55,784 bases of DNA from Tabrizicola sp. (GCF_016793705.1 NZ_JAEULO010000028.1:1-55784), one strand, 5' to 3'. Counted from the stretch's first letter, positions 39,075-47,852 are shown. Numbers and translations are program-made. The notes: a model not told the origin generated them from the letters alone.

Positions 39075-39785
39075 CTAACGACGGAAGATCGCCACCAGGT
39101 CGCTGGTGGTTTCGGTGCGGCTGCCAAGCTCCAGATGCTCCTGGATATGGCGCAGGTGGTCGGTCATCAGCCGGGCGGCCAGGTCGCTGTCGCGGCTGCG
39201 GAAGGCAGCGAAGATATCGTCGTGATCCTCGTCCCGGCAGTTCGACACGCCGGGGCTGCCGAAGATGCCGATGATCAGCGAGGTGCGCGTCACCAGTTCC
39301 TTCACCATGCGCAAGGCGACGGAATTTCCCGCAAGTTCCGCCAGAAGCACATGGAATTGCCCGGACAGACGGATGGCATCCCGGCGTTTGTTGCCGCGAT
39401 GGGCGGTGTGTTCCAGTTGCAGGTGCTGCTCCAGCATGGTCAGGTCGGAGTCCGAGGCACGTTCCACCGCCAGCCGCGCGACATTCGGCTCGATCATCAA
39501 CCGGGTCTCGAACACCTCGCGCGCCTGTTCGGCCGATGGCGAGGCGACGAAAGCGCCGCGATTGGGCAGGAGGTCCACCACCTCGCGGCTCGAGAGCAGG
39601 AGCAGGCTTTGCCGGATTCGCATCCTGCCGACGCCGAACGCCTCGCAAAGCGCCGCCTCGGACAGCTTGGTGCCAGGCGGCAAGCGCTGGTCGATGATTG
39701 CCTCGAATATCCGCTCGACGATCTCTTCCTCGCCAAGCTCGTCGTCTCGCGCGTCCTGTTCGGCGACGGTGCCGAGGGTGCCCAT
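39075..39785 (-). CDS. GntR-family transcriptional regulator with FCD domain
   Basis: 236 aa from the ATG at 39785 (a TTG at 39803 is an alternative). An N-terminal wHTH (EEIVERIFEAIIDQRLPPGTKLSEAALCEAFGVG) is followed by an all-helical FCD ligand domain with metal-site-like His residues (GQFHVLLAELAGN, MTDHLRHIQEHL). Divergent from the ABC transporter operon across a gap with a palindrome over a -35 box. It is likely the repressor of that operon, relieved by the transported compound or a product. Confidence 0.9.
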   Translation of the reverse strand: MGTLGTVAEQDARDDELGEEEIVERIFEAIIDQRLPPGTKLSEAALCEAFGVGRMRIRQSLLLLSSREVVDLLPNRGAFVASPSAEQAREVFETRLMIEPNVARLAVERASDSDLTMLEQHLQLEHTAHRGNKRRDAIRLSGQFHVLLAELAGNSVALRMVKELVTRTSLIIGIFGSPGVSNCRDEDHDDIFAAFRSRDSDLAARLMTDHLRHIQEHLELGSRTETTSDLVAIFRR

Positions 39786-39881
39786 GCCTGATGCCCGTTT
39801 CAAATCTGACTGGATTCTACGCTACAGGGGAACAAGCGCGCCCATCAAGAGGCACATCGTGAACTATCGGAATCTTTTTTG

Positions 39882-39896
39882 TTGACAATTTTGTCA
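39882..39896. promoter_or_regulatory. Palindrome over a -35 box before the ABC transporter operon
   Basis: TGACAA-TT-TTGTCA (39883-39896) is a 6-bp-arm inverted repeat that overlaps a perfect -35 hexamer TTGACA (39882-39887). A weak -10 candidate (GTCAAT, 39905-39910) lies 17 bp downstream. The site is in the divergent region between the GntR gene and the binding-protein gene (start 39962). A repressor here would block RNA polymerase. TTGTnnACAA-type sites are common for the GntR/FCD group. Confidence 0.55.
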
Positions 39897-39961
39897 GCAC
39901 GTCCGTCAATCAATCTGTCGTGGACTCGAATTCCGCAGACCAACAACAGGGAGTCACCAGA

Positions 39962-41149
39962 ATGAAGAGACGCAGTTTCCTTGCGACAACCGGCTTGTCC
40001 CTCGTGCTCGCCGTCACGGCAACCACCGCAGCCTGGGCCGAGAATGCCAAGCTGAAGATCGGCTTCGTCGGCGTGACCTCCGGTCCGGCGGCGGCCTGGG
40101 GGATTTCCAACCAACGCTCGATGGAGGCCCGCGCCGCCTGGCTGAACGAGCTGGGCGGGGTCAAGATCGGCGACACCACCTATGACATCGAGATCGTCCC
40201 CTTCGACGACCAGAAGGACCCCAAGCGCGCCATCGCGGGCATGGAGAAGATGGCGCAGGATGGCATCCACTATGTCGTCGGCCCCAACGTCGATGACGGC
40301 GCCGCGGCTGTCCGCCCGGTCGCCGAGCAGAACGGGATCATGTATTTCCCCTATGCCTTCCCGAAAGAGCTGTACACGGCGCCTGCCTCGAACGCGATCC
40401 TGGGGATGGTGGCGAACTACCAGTCCGGCCCGGCGATCTACAAATACCTGATGGAAAACAAGGGTGTGAAGACGGTCGCCTTCATCGCCGGCAACGAATC
40501 CGACCCGCTGTCGCAGCGTGATTCCGGTGCCGCCGCCGCGCGCGACCTGGGGCTTGAGGTGGTGTCGGACACCGTGACCTACCAGATGGACACCACCGAT
40601 TTCACCCCGGTCCTTCTGCCGGTGATCCAGACCGCGCCGGACCTGCTGGTCCTGTCCGGCGTCTCGCCCGCCAACGCACCGCAGCTGATCCGCTCGGCCC
40701 GCGAACTGGGCTATACCGGCCTGATCTCCACCGAAACCGCGCAGGACGCGGCGGTGCTGGCGGAAGGCGCGGGCGAGCTGGCGAACGGCTTCATCTCGGT
40801 CGGCGGTGCCTCGACGCCCGAACTGGCCTCGGACACGATGAAGGAATTCGTCACCCGCTACACCGATATGTTCGGCGAATACAACGACGAGTCGAACACC
40901 AAGGTCTATGCGCTGGAATACATCGTCGAGACGCTGAAGGCGAACCCGGCGGCGATCGACAACGTGGACGAGTTCAAGAAGACGATGGACACGTTCGAGG
41001 CCCCGAACCCCTTCATGGTCGGTGACGCCAAGCTGACCTATGTCGGGACCACCTCGTTCGGCCAGAAGCGCCAGGTTTCGGTGCCGCTGGTGGTGAACGA
41101 GTTCAAGGACGGCAAGTTCGAGACCCTGTTCGTCGCCCAGGTCGACTGA
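39962..41149 (+). CDS. ABC transporter periplasmic binding protein, LivK/AmiC type
   Basis: 395 aa. Basic N-terminus MKRRSFL followed by a hydrophobic core ending TAAWA, probably Sec or Tat export. The periplasmic-binding-protein type I fold shows KIGFVGVTSGPAAAWG, DDQKDPKRAI, YVVGPNVDDGAAA and GVSPANAPQLIRSARELGYTG. The ATG at 39962 is preceded by GGGAGTC. First gene of a transporter operon; an intergenic hairpin follows it. The ligand is unknown; the neighbouring racemase argues for an amino-acid-like or hydantoin-like compound. Confidence 0.9.
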   Translation: MKRRSFLATTGLSLVLAVTATTAAWAENAKLKIGFVGVTSGPAAAWGISNQRSMEARAAWLNELGGVKIGDTTYDIEIVPFDDQKDPKRAIAGMEKMAQDGIHYVVGPNVDDGAAAVRPVAEQNGIMYFPYAFPKELYTAPASNAILGMVANYQSGPAIYKYLMENKGVKTVAFIAGNESDPLSQRDSGAAAARDLGLEVVSDTVTYQMDTTDFTPVLLPVIQTAPDLLVLSGVSPANAPQLIRSARELGYTGLISTETAQDAAVLAEGAGELANGFISVGGASTPELASDTMKEFVTRYTDMFGEYNDESNTKVYALEYIVETLKANPAAIDNVDEFKKTMDTFEAPNPFMVGDAKLTYVGTTSFGQKRQVSVPLVVNEFKDGKFETLFVAQVD

Positions 41150-41175
41150 GGCCTCAAGACGGTTCAGAGTCTGTT

Positions 41176-41210
41176 GCAGGGTCCGGGCACGCTCCCGGTC
41201 CGGGCCCTGC
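41176..41210 (+). promoter_or_regulatory. Hairpin between binding-protein and permease genes
   Basis: GCAGGGTCCGG (41176-41186) pairs with CCGGGCCCTGC (41200-41210), ten Watson-Crick pairs and one G-U, with a 13-nt loop. It lies 27 bp after the binding-protein stop and 24 bp before the permease ATG. Such stems often protect the upstream message, giving more binding protein than permease. Confidence 0.55.
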
Positions 41211-41233
41211 TGTCCCTGCCGCAAAGGACCCCC

Positions 41234-42106
41234 ATGATGGAACAGATCCTTGCCAACGGCCTCTATCTCGGCGCGCAATATGCGCTGATCGCGCTTGGCC
41301 TGACGCTCATCTTCTCGCTGATGAACGTGCTGAACTTCGCCCACGGGCAGATGTACGTCTTCGGCGGCTTCGTGACTTATACGGTCGTGGCCCAGTTGGG
41401 ACTGCCCTTCACCGTCGGGCTTCTGGCCTCGGCCGTTGTGCTGGCGGTGATGGGGGCACTGATCGAGAGGTTCCTGTTCCGACCGGTCATCGCCCGGTCG
41501 AAGCGCGACGAATCCACCATGCTGCTGGCCGCAGGCATCGCCTTCTTCCTCGACGCTGTGATCCTGCTCCTGTTTGGCGAAAAGCAGCGCGGCGTGCCGA
41601 AGGTGGTAAACGGCGTCTTCAACTGGGACATGCGGCTGATCATGCCCTATGACCGCATCCTGATCGCGGCGCTGGCCGTGGCGCTGATCGTGGGCTTCAT
41701 CCTGTTCATGCAGTATTCCCGCACCGGCCGCGCGATGCGTGCCCTGGCGCAGGACCGGATGGCCGCGCAGCTGATGGGGGTGGACGTCGATCGCTATTCG
41801 ATGATCGGCTTCGCCCTTGGCGCGATGCTGGCGGGCCTCGTCGGCGGGCTTCTGGTCACGATCACCGGCATCAACCTCGGGATGGGCGGGCCGACCTCGG
41901 TCAAGGCCTTCCTGATGATCATGATCGGGGGCGCAGGGGTGATTTCCGGCGCCATCGCCGGCGGGTTCATCCTGGGGATGATGGAGTCTATCGGCCTGAC
42001 CGTTCTTGCCGCCTATGGCGATGTCACTTACCTCGTGATCTTCGTCACCCTGATGATCTTCCTCGCCATCCGGCCGCAAGGCCTGATGGGCAAGCCCTGG
42101 GGGTGA
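41234..42106 (+). CDS. Branched-chain-type ABC transporter permease (LivH family)
   Basis: 290 aa, about eight TM helices. LivH features: NGLYLGAQYALIALGLTLIFSLMNVLNFAHGQ at the start and GRAMRALAQDRMAAQLMGVDVDRY in the coupling region. The ATG at 41234 (or the next codon ATG at 41237) has AAAGGAC upstream. The next permease begins 4 bp after the stop. Confidence 0.94.
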   Translation: MMEQILANGLYLGAQYALIALGLTLIFSLMNVLNFAHGQMYVFGGFVTYTVVAQLGLPFTVGLLASAVVLAVMGALIERFLFRPVIARSKRDESTMLLAAGIAFFLDAVILLLFGEKQRGVPKVVNGVFNWDMRLIMPYDRILIAALAVALIVGFILFMQYSRTGRAMRALAQDRMAAQLMGVDVDRYSMIGFALGAMLAGLVGGLLVTITGINLGMGGPTSVKAFLMIMIGGAGVISGAIAGGFILGMMESIGLTVLAAYGDVTYLVIFVTLMIFLAIRPQGLMGKPWG

Positions 42107-42110
42107 GACC

Positions 42111-43118
42111 ATGACCGACCAGACGCAATCCGTGCCGCAGAGCCGCCTGTCGCCCACCCGCCTTGTCGGCGTGCTGGCCTTCCTCGTGGCTGTCTTCGTC
42201 CTCGTCCCCGCCTTCATTGCGCTCACCGGGCGCTGGGACTTCTACTACACGCTGACCTCGGTCGCGCTTCTGTCGGTGGCCGCTGCCGGGGTCTGGCTGA
42301 CCTTCTATATCGGCCGGATCAACATCGGCCAGGGCGCCTATGCGCTGACCGGGGGCTATGTCTCGGCGATCCTGATCACGCAATACGGGGTCAGCTTCTG
42401 GCTGACGCTGCCCTTGGCGGGGATCTTCTGCGCCGCCGTCTCGGTGCTGATCGGCTTGCCCATCCTGCGCCTGCGCGGCGTCTACTTCGCCATGGTCACG
42501 CTGGTCCTGACCGAGGTCGCCCGGCTGACCGCGCTGGCGCTGCCGGTGACGAACGGGGCGAAGGGGATCACCTCGATCCCGCTGCCGGGCGAGCTTTCCA
42601 TCCTCGGCCTGACCATCATCCCCGACTTCGCGACGCTGGCGAACCCCAAGCTCGCCTTCTACCTGATGGCCGCAGTGCTGATGGCCGTGACCTATCTCGT
42701 CCTCTGGCGCATCGTGAACTCCCGCCTCGGCCACCTCTGCCGGTCGCTGCAGCAGAACGAGGAACTCTCGGCCTCCATCGGCGTCAATACCGCGATGCTG
42801 CGGGTCCTGGCCTATGCCATCTCCTCCTTCTTCGGGGGGCTCGCCGGGGCGATCTTCGTCGCCATCTCGCAGTCGATCTACCCCTCCTCCTTCGTGGTGC
42901 AGGACAGCGTGAACTTCATGCTCTACTGCTTCCTTGGCGGCCTCGGCTATGTCTTCGGGCCGATGCTCGGGACGCTGCTCCTCTACTTCGGCTGGGACCT
43001 CCTTTCCGTCGCCAAGCAATACCAGCTCCTCATCTACTCCGGCGCCCTGATCGCGCTGATGCTGGTGCTGCCGAACGGCGTCCTCAGCCTCTTCGACCGG
43101 AAAGGGGGTCGCAAATGA
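42111..43118 (+). CDS. Branched-chain-type ABC transporter permease (LivM family)
   Basis: 335 aa, about nine TM helices. LivM features: YIGRINIGQGAYALTGGYVSAILI, GLPILRLRGVYFAMVTLVLTEVARL and LCRSLQQNEELSASIGVNT. Overlaps the LivG-type gene by 4 bp. Confidence 0.94.
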   Translation: MTDQTQSVPQSRLSPTRLVGVLAFLVAVFVLVPAFIALTGRWDFYYTLTSVALLSVAAAGVWLTFYIGRINIGQGAYALTGGYVSAILITQYGVSFWLTLPLAGIFCAAVSVLIGLPILRLRGVYFAMVTLVLTEVARLTALALPVTNGAKGITSIPLPGELSILGLTIIPDFATLANPKLAFYLMAAVLMAVTYLVLWRIVNSRLGHLCRSLQQNEELSASIGVNTAMLRVLAYAISSFFGGLAGAIFVAISQSIYPSSFVVQDSVNFMLYCFLGGLGYVFGPMLGTLLLYFGWDLLSVAKQYQLLIYSGALIALMLVLPNGVLSLFDRKGGRK

Positions 43119-43897
43119 CCGCCATCCTGCAAGTGAAGAATGTCACCAAGCGCTATGGCGGGCTGACGGCCAACAACGACATCAGCTTTGATGTCGCCCC
43201 GCAGGAAATCCTGTCGGTGATCGGGCCGAACGGGGCGGGGAAATCCACCCTTTTCAAGCAGATCGCCGGGTTCGTGACGCCGACCACGGGCGAAGTGATC
43301 TACAAGGGGGCCAAGATCTCCGGCCTGCCCCCGCACAAGGTGGCGCGGATGGGGGTGGTCAGGACCTTCCAGGAGACCACCATCTTCAAGTCGATGACAG
43401 TGCGCGAGAACGTCATCGTCTCGCATCACCTGCGGTCGAAAGCCTCGCTCCTCGGCTTCTTCTTCGGGTCTTCACAAGCGAAGGCGGACGAGGTCGAATT
43501 CGGCAAGTCTGCCGATGACATCATCGACTTCCTGGGGTTGCAGGCGATCCGCAACGAACTGGCCTCGAACCTCCCGCAAGGCCACCTGCGCGCGCTTGGC
43601 ATGGCCATCGGGCTGGCGACCCAACCCGAGATCATCCTCCTGGACGAGCCCTTCGCCGGGATGAACCATGACGAGACGATGCGCATGGTCGCCCTTGTGC
43701 GCCGCTTGCGCGACGAACGCGGGCTGACGGTGCTGCTGGTGGAACACGACATGCCAGCGGTGATGAAAATCTCCGACCGGATCGTCTGCATCAACTTCGG
43801 CGAGAAGATCGCCGAGGGCACGCCATCGGAAATCCAGGCCAACCCGCGCGTCATCGAGGCCTATCTCGGCAGCGAAGACGCCGCCATCGGGATGTGA
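43115..43897 (+). CDS. ABC transporter ATP-binding protein (LivG type)
   Basis: 260 aa. Walker A GPNGAGKST, LivG-type GVVRTFQETTIFKSMTV, signature-region SNLPQGHLRALGMAIGL (the usual LSGG is Leu-Pro-Gln-Gly) and Walker B IILLDEPFAGMNHDE. In LivG proteins this signature reads LSYGxQRRLEIAR, so LPQGHLRALGMAI is a divergent form. Ends exactly at the start of the LivF-type gene. Confidence 0.92.
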   Translation: MTAILQVKNVTKRYGGLTANNDISFDVAPQEILSVIGPNGAGKSTLFKQIAGFVTPTTGEVIYKGAKISGLPPHKVARMGVVRTFQETTIFKSMTVRENVIVSHHLRSKASLLGFFFGSSQAKADEVEFGKSADDIIDFLGLQAIRNELASNLPQGHLRALGMAIGLATQPEIILLDEPFAGMNHDETMRMVALVRRLRDERGLTVLLVEHDMPAVMKISDRIVCINFGEKIAEGTPSEIQANPRVIEAYLGSEDAAIGM

Positions 43898-44653
43898 ATG
43901 ATGACCCAGACAGCGACCAAACTGGAACCCGCCCGCAAGATGCTCAGCTTCGACGACGTCGAGCTGTACTATGACCACGTCTATGCGCTGAAAGGCGTTT
44001 CCATCGACCTGATGGAAGGTGAGACGGTGGCCCTGATCGGCGCGAACGGGGCCGGGAAATCCTCGATCCTCCGCGCCATCATCGGCCTCAGGAAGATCAA
44101 GTCCGGCACGATCAGCTATCTCGGCGACCGCATCGACGGCCGCCCCGCCGCCGAGATCGTGAAACGCGGCATCGCCATGGTCCCCGAGGGCCGCCGCGTC
44201 TTCCCGCTGATGAGCGTGAAGGACAACCTGCTGATGGGGGCCTTCACCCGCAGCGACAAGCAGGGGATCGAGGCGACGCTGGACAGCGTCCTCACCCGCT
44301 TCCCGCGCCTGAAGGAACGCTTTACCCAGCAGGCCAGCACCCTTTCCGGCGGCGAGCAGCAGATGATGGTGATCGGCCGCGCGCTGATGGCGAAGCCGAA
44401 GCTGCTGCTGCTGGACGAGCCGAGCCTCGGCATCGCGCCGAAGCTGGTGCAGGACATCGCCCGCGCCATCGTGGCGATCAGCCGGGACGAAGGGGTCTCT
44501 GTCCTCCTCGTCGAACAGAACAGCCGCATGGCCCTGTCGATCTCGAACCGCGCCTATGCCATGTCGACGGGCCAGGTCGTCCTGTCCGGCAACTCGAAGG
44601 ACCTGATGCACGACGACCGGATCAAGGCCGCCTACCTGGGCGGGGAGCTTTAG
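43898..44653 (+). CDS. ABC transporter ATP-binding protein (LivF type)
   Basis: 251 aa from the first of two ATG codons. Walker A GANGAGKSS, MVPEGRRVFPLMSVKDNLLMGA (typical LivF), signature LSGGEQQM and Walker B LLLLDEPSLGIAPK. Pairs with the LivG-type ATPase. The racemase-like gene starts 3 bp after the stop. Confidence 0.94.
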   Translation: MMTQTATKLEPARKMLSFDDVELYYDHVYALKGVSIDLMEGETVALIGANGAGKSSILRAIIGLRKIKSGTISYLGDRIDGRPAAEIVKRGIAMVPEGRRVFPLMSVKDNLLMGAFTRSDKQGIEATLDSVLTRFPRLKERFTQQASTLSGGEQQMMVIGRALMAKPKLLLLDEPSLGIAPKLVQDIARAIVAISRDEGVSVLLVEQNSRMALSISNRAYAMSTGQVVLSGNSKDLMHDDRIKAAYLGGEL

Positions 44654-44656
44654 AAA

Positions 44657-45367
44657 ATGCGCCTTCTGGTGATCAACCCGAACACCACCGCCTCGATGAC
44701 CGAAAAGATCGGCCTCGCCGCCAGGGGCGCGGCCAGTCCCGGAACCGAGATCGTCGCCATGAATCCGGCGCAGGGACCGGTCTCCATCGAGGGTTACTAC
44801 GACGAGGCGCTCAGCGTCCCCGGCCTTCTGCACCTGATCCAGACCACCCCCGGCTATGACGCGGTGATCATCGCCTGTTTCGACGACACCGGCCTCGACG
44901 CCGCGCGCTGCCTGACCGACCGCCCGGTGATCGGCATCGGCGAGGCCGCCTATCACTTCGCCTCCATGCTCGCGAACAAGTTCTCGGTCGTCACCACGCT
45001 CGCTCGCTCTGTCCCGGCGCTGGAGCACAACCTGCACAGATACGGGTTGTCGGCCCGCTGCGCGCGCGTGCGGTCGTCGGACGTCGCGGTGCTGGATTTG
45101 GAACATCCGGGTTCTGACGCCTGCAACCGGATCAGCGCCGAGATCGGTCGCGCGGTGGCCGTGGACCACGCCGAGGCCATCGTGCTCGGCTGCGCCGGAA
45201 TGGCCGATCTGGCGGGGCGGCTGGCGGCGGAACACGGGCTGCCGGTGCTCGACGGCGTCACCTGCGCGGTCAAGCTGGCCGAGGCGATGGTGGGGCTCGG
45301 CCTGAAGACCTCGCGTCTGGGAGGCTATGCGCCGCCGCCGGTACAGAAGCTGCGCGTGGCGGGCTGA
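44657..45367 (+). CDS. Aspartate/glutamate/hydantoin racemase family protein
   Basis: 236 aa. Cofactor-free racemase fold with the two catalytic Cys in place: Cys74 (IIACFDDTG) and Cys179 (IVLGCAGMA). The opening LLVINPNTTASMTEKI is typical of hydantoin racemases. Last gene of the transporter operon, 3 bp after the LivF-type gene. It would convert the D/L form of an imported amino acid or 5-substituted hydantoin; no hydantoinase or carbamoylase gene is nearby. Confidence 0.88.
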   Translation: MRLLVINPNTTASMTEKIGLAARGAASPGTEIVAMNPAQGPVSIEGYYDEALSVPGLLHLIQTTPGYDAVIIACFDDTGLDAARCLTDRPVIGIGEAAYHFASMLANKFSVVTTLARSVPALEHNLHRYGLSARCARVRSSDVAVLDLEHPGSDACNRISAEIGRAVAVDHAEAIVLGCAGMADLAGRLAAEHGLPVLDGVTCAVKLAEAMVGLGLKTSRLGGYAPPPVQKLRVAG

Positions 45368-45451
45368 CCTTTCCAACCGCCCAATTCCTGTGCAGCCGGG
45401 TGCCATGCGGGCATGCATCTGCCGCTTTTTCCTTCCCGCAGCGCCCGTGCT

Positions 45452-45469
45452 CTGGTCTAGTCGGACCAG
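45452..45469. promoter_or_regulatory. Palindrome upstream of the Anbu operon
   Basis: CTGGTC (45452-45457), 6-bp spacer TAGTCG, GACCAG (45464-45469), all six pairs perfect, 15 bp before the GTG start. TGGTC...GACCA sites recall GntR/FCD-type operators (memory). The gap 45368-45484 holds no gene. Confidence 0.45.
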
Positions 45470-45484
45470 GGCAGAGCGAGGGAA

Positions 45485-46897
45485 GTGGTGACGCAGTTCA
45501 ACGAGATGTTCCAGGGGGTCGAGGTCCGCATCCCCTATGCCCGACTGAAGGACTGGGTCGCGACCATGCCGCAGGAACTGCGCAGCCTGAAACAGGCCGA
45601 GGCCGAGGCTTTGTTCCGCCGCATCGGCATCACCTTCGCCGTCTATGGCGAGGGTGGCGATCCCGACCGGCTGATCCCCTTCGACATGTTCCCCCGCGTC
45701 TTCTCCGGCGCCGAATGGTCGCGGCTGGAACGCGGCATCAAGCAGCGCGCCCGCGCCCTGAACGCCTTCCTCGTCGATGTCTATGGCCGGGGCGAGATCA
45801 TCCGCGCGGGCCGCATCCCCGCCCATCTGGTCTACCGCAACGAGGCCTACGAGAAGGCCGTCGCCGGTTTCGTGCCGCCGAAAGGGGTCTATTCCCATAT
45901 CGTTGGCGTCGACATCGTCCGCACCGGCCCGGACGAGTTCTACGTGCTGGAGGACAACTGCCGCACGCCCTCGGGTGTCAGCTACATGCTGGAAAGCCGC
46001 GAGATCATGATGCGGATGTTTCCCGACCTCTTCCGCGAGAACCGGATCGAGCCCGTCGACACCTATGCCGACAAGCTGCGCCGCACGCTCGCCAGCGTCG
46101 CCCCCGCCCGTTGCACGGGCGAGCCCACGGTGGTGATCCTGACGCCCGGCCATTTCAACAGCGCCTATTACGAACATTCGCTCCTGGCCGACCTGATGGG
46201 GGTGGAACTGGTCGAGGGGCAGGACCTCTTCGTCGATGGCGACCATGTCTGGATGCGCACGACCGAGGGGCCGCAAAGGGTGGACGTGATCTACCGCCGC
46301 ATCGACGACGCCTTCCTCGACCCCCTGTGCTTCCGGCCCGATTCCATGCTGGGTATCCCGGGCCTGATGGACGTCTACCGTTCGGGCGGCGTGTCGATCT
46401 GCTCGGCGCCGGGGGCCGGGGTGGCCGACGACAAGGCGGTCTACACCTATGTCCCCGAGATGGTGCGCTTCTACCTCGGCGAAGAGCCGATCCTGCAAAA
46501 CGTCCCGACCTGGCAATGCGGTCGCCCCGAGGACCTTGCGCATGTGCTGGCGAACCTGCCCGATCTGGTGGTGAAAGAGGTCCACGGCTCGGGCGGCTAC
46601 GGGATGCTCGTCGGACCGAAGGCCAGCCGCGACGAGATCGAGCGGTTCCGGGCGAAGCTTTCCGAGGACCCGGCGAACTACATCGCCCAGCCGACCCTGG
46701 CGTTGTCGACCGTTCCCACCTTCGTCGAGCAAGGCGTCGCCCCCCGCCACGTCGACCTGCGCCCCTATTGCCTGGTCGGCGAGCGGATCGAACTGGTTCC
46801 CGGCGGGTTGACCCGCGTTGCGCTGAAGGAGGGATCGCTGGTGGTGAACTCCTCGCAGGGCGGGGGCGTCAAGGACACCTGGGTTCTGGCGGAGTGA
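45485..46897 (+). CDS. Circularly permuted ATP-grasp protein of the Anbu operon
   Basis: 470 aa. Permuted ATP-grasp type 2, predicted amide-bond-forming ligase. Landmarks: FFRRIGITFAVYGEGGDPDRLIPFD-type start, NAFLVDVYG, EDNCRTPSGVSYMLESRE, VVKEVHGSGGYGMLVGP (probable nucleotide-binding loop) and HVDLRPYCL. It starts at a GTG with GAGGGAAG upstream. The alpha-E gene begins 4 bp after the stop. Family knowledge: linked genes encode alpha-E, transglutaminase-like and Anbu proteins, and a role in peptide tagging has been proposed from genome context. Confidence 0.92.
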   Translation: MVTQFNEMFQGVEVRIPYARLKDWVATMPQELRSLKQAEAEALFRRIGITFAVYGEGGDPDRLIPFDMFPRVFSGAEWSRLERGIKQRARALNAFLVDVYGRGEIIRAGRIPAHLVYRNEAYEKAVAGFVPPKGVYSHIVGVDIVRTGPDEFYVLEDNCRTPSGVSYMLESREIMMRMFPDLFRENRIEPVDTYADKLRRTLASVAPARCTGEPTVVILTPGHFNSAYYEHSLLADLMGVELVEGQDLFVDGDHVWMRTTEGPQRVDVIYRRIDDAFLDPLCFRPDSMLGIPGLMDVYRSGGVSICSAPGAGVADDKAVYTYVPEMVRFYLGEEPILQNVPTWQCGRPEDLAHVLANLPDLVVKEVHGSGGYGMLVGPKASRDEIERFRAKLSEDPANYIAQPTLALSTVPTFVEQGVAPRHVDLRPYCLVGERIELVPGGLTRVALKEGSLVVNSSQGGGVKDTWVLAE

Positions 46898-46901
46898 CAA
46901 G

Positions 46902-47852
46902 ATGCTAAGCCGCACCGCTGACAACCTTTACTGGATCGCCCGCTACATGGAGCGGGCGGACACCGTCGCGCGCCTTCTGGAGGTCGGCTCCCGCATCAGC
47001 CTTCTCCCCTCCGCCCAAGGCTACCGCAGCGAATGGGACAGCCTGTTGCAGGCCACGGGCATGGCCCATGCCTTCGCGCAAAAGTACGGCGACCCGGTGC
47101 AACGCAACATCGAGAGCTTCCTGTTCTTCGACCGCGACAACCCCTCCTCGGTTGCCAGCTGCATCACCGCCGCGCGCGAGAACGGTCGCATCGTCCGCAC
47201 CGCGCTGACGACGCAGGTCTGGGACGCGCTCAACACCGCCTTCCAGGAGTTGAAGCAGCTGGAACGCGAGGAACGTTCGAAGCTGGAGCTTTCGCGCCTC
47301 ACCGACTGGACCATGCGCCACGCCGCCATGTTGCGGGGCGCCATCGACGCCACGCTCTTGCGCGACGACGGGTTCAACTTCCTGAACATCGGCTATTATC
47401 TGGAACGCGGCGACAACACGGCGCGGCTGATGGACGTGAAGTACTACGTCCTCCTTCCCCGGGTCGATTTCGTCGGCTCTGGCCTCGACAACTACCAGTG
47501 GACGACGCTTCTGCGCGCCATGGGGGCGCATCGGGCTTTCCACTGGGCCTACGGCGGCGATGTGACGGCTGCCAAGATCGCCGACTTCCTGATCCGCAAC
47601 CCGCAGGCGCCCCGCTCGCTTTGCACCTGCACCGCCGGGCTGACCAACCACCTCGGCCGTCTCGCCAAGGCCTACGGGCGCGAGACCGAGGCGCAGGTGG
47701 AGGCCCAAAGCCTCGCCGCCGGGATCGAAAGCGCCACTGTCGAAGCGATCTTCGACGAGGGCCTGCACGAATTCCTCACCCGCTACATCGCCGAGGCGGC
47801 GGTGCTCGCCAACGCCATCCACGCCTCCTACCTCAGCGGAGAGATGCGCTGA
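46902..47852 (+). CDS. Alpha-E domain protein (DUF403)
   Basis: 316 aa, nearly all helical. Start MLSRTADNLYWIARYMERADTVARLLEV is the alpha-E family signature; FEELKQLEREE-type helices and a second RGDNTARLMDVKYY repeat of the ME/RADTxARL motif follow. No catalytic residues are known. Constant partner of the ATP-grasp protein. Its stop overlaps the next ATG by 1 bp. Confidence 0.92.
   Translation: MLSRTADNLYWIARYMERADTVARLLEVGSRISLLPSAQGYRSEWDSLLQATGMAHAFAQKYGDPVQRNIESFLFFDRDNPSSVASCITAARENGRIVRTALTTQVWDALNTAFQELKQLEREERSKLELSRLTDWTMRHAAMLRGAIDATLLRDDGFNFLNIGYYLERGDNTARLMDVKYYVLLPRVDFVGSGLDNYQWTTLLRAMGAHRAFHWAYGGDVTAAKIADFLIRNPQAPRSLCTCTAGLTNHLGRLAKAYGRETEAQVEAQSLAAGIESATVEAIFDEGLHEFLTRYIAEAAVLANAIHASYLSGEMR

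Noticed and set aside
39845-42226. 793-aa open frame on the minus strand
   Set aside because: Antisense to the binding-protein and LivH-type genes and lacks recognisable domains.
43472-46924. 1150-aa open frame on the minus strand
   Set aside because: Antisense to LivG, LivF, racemase and ATP-grasp genes, all clearly real on the plus strand.
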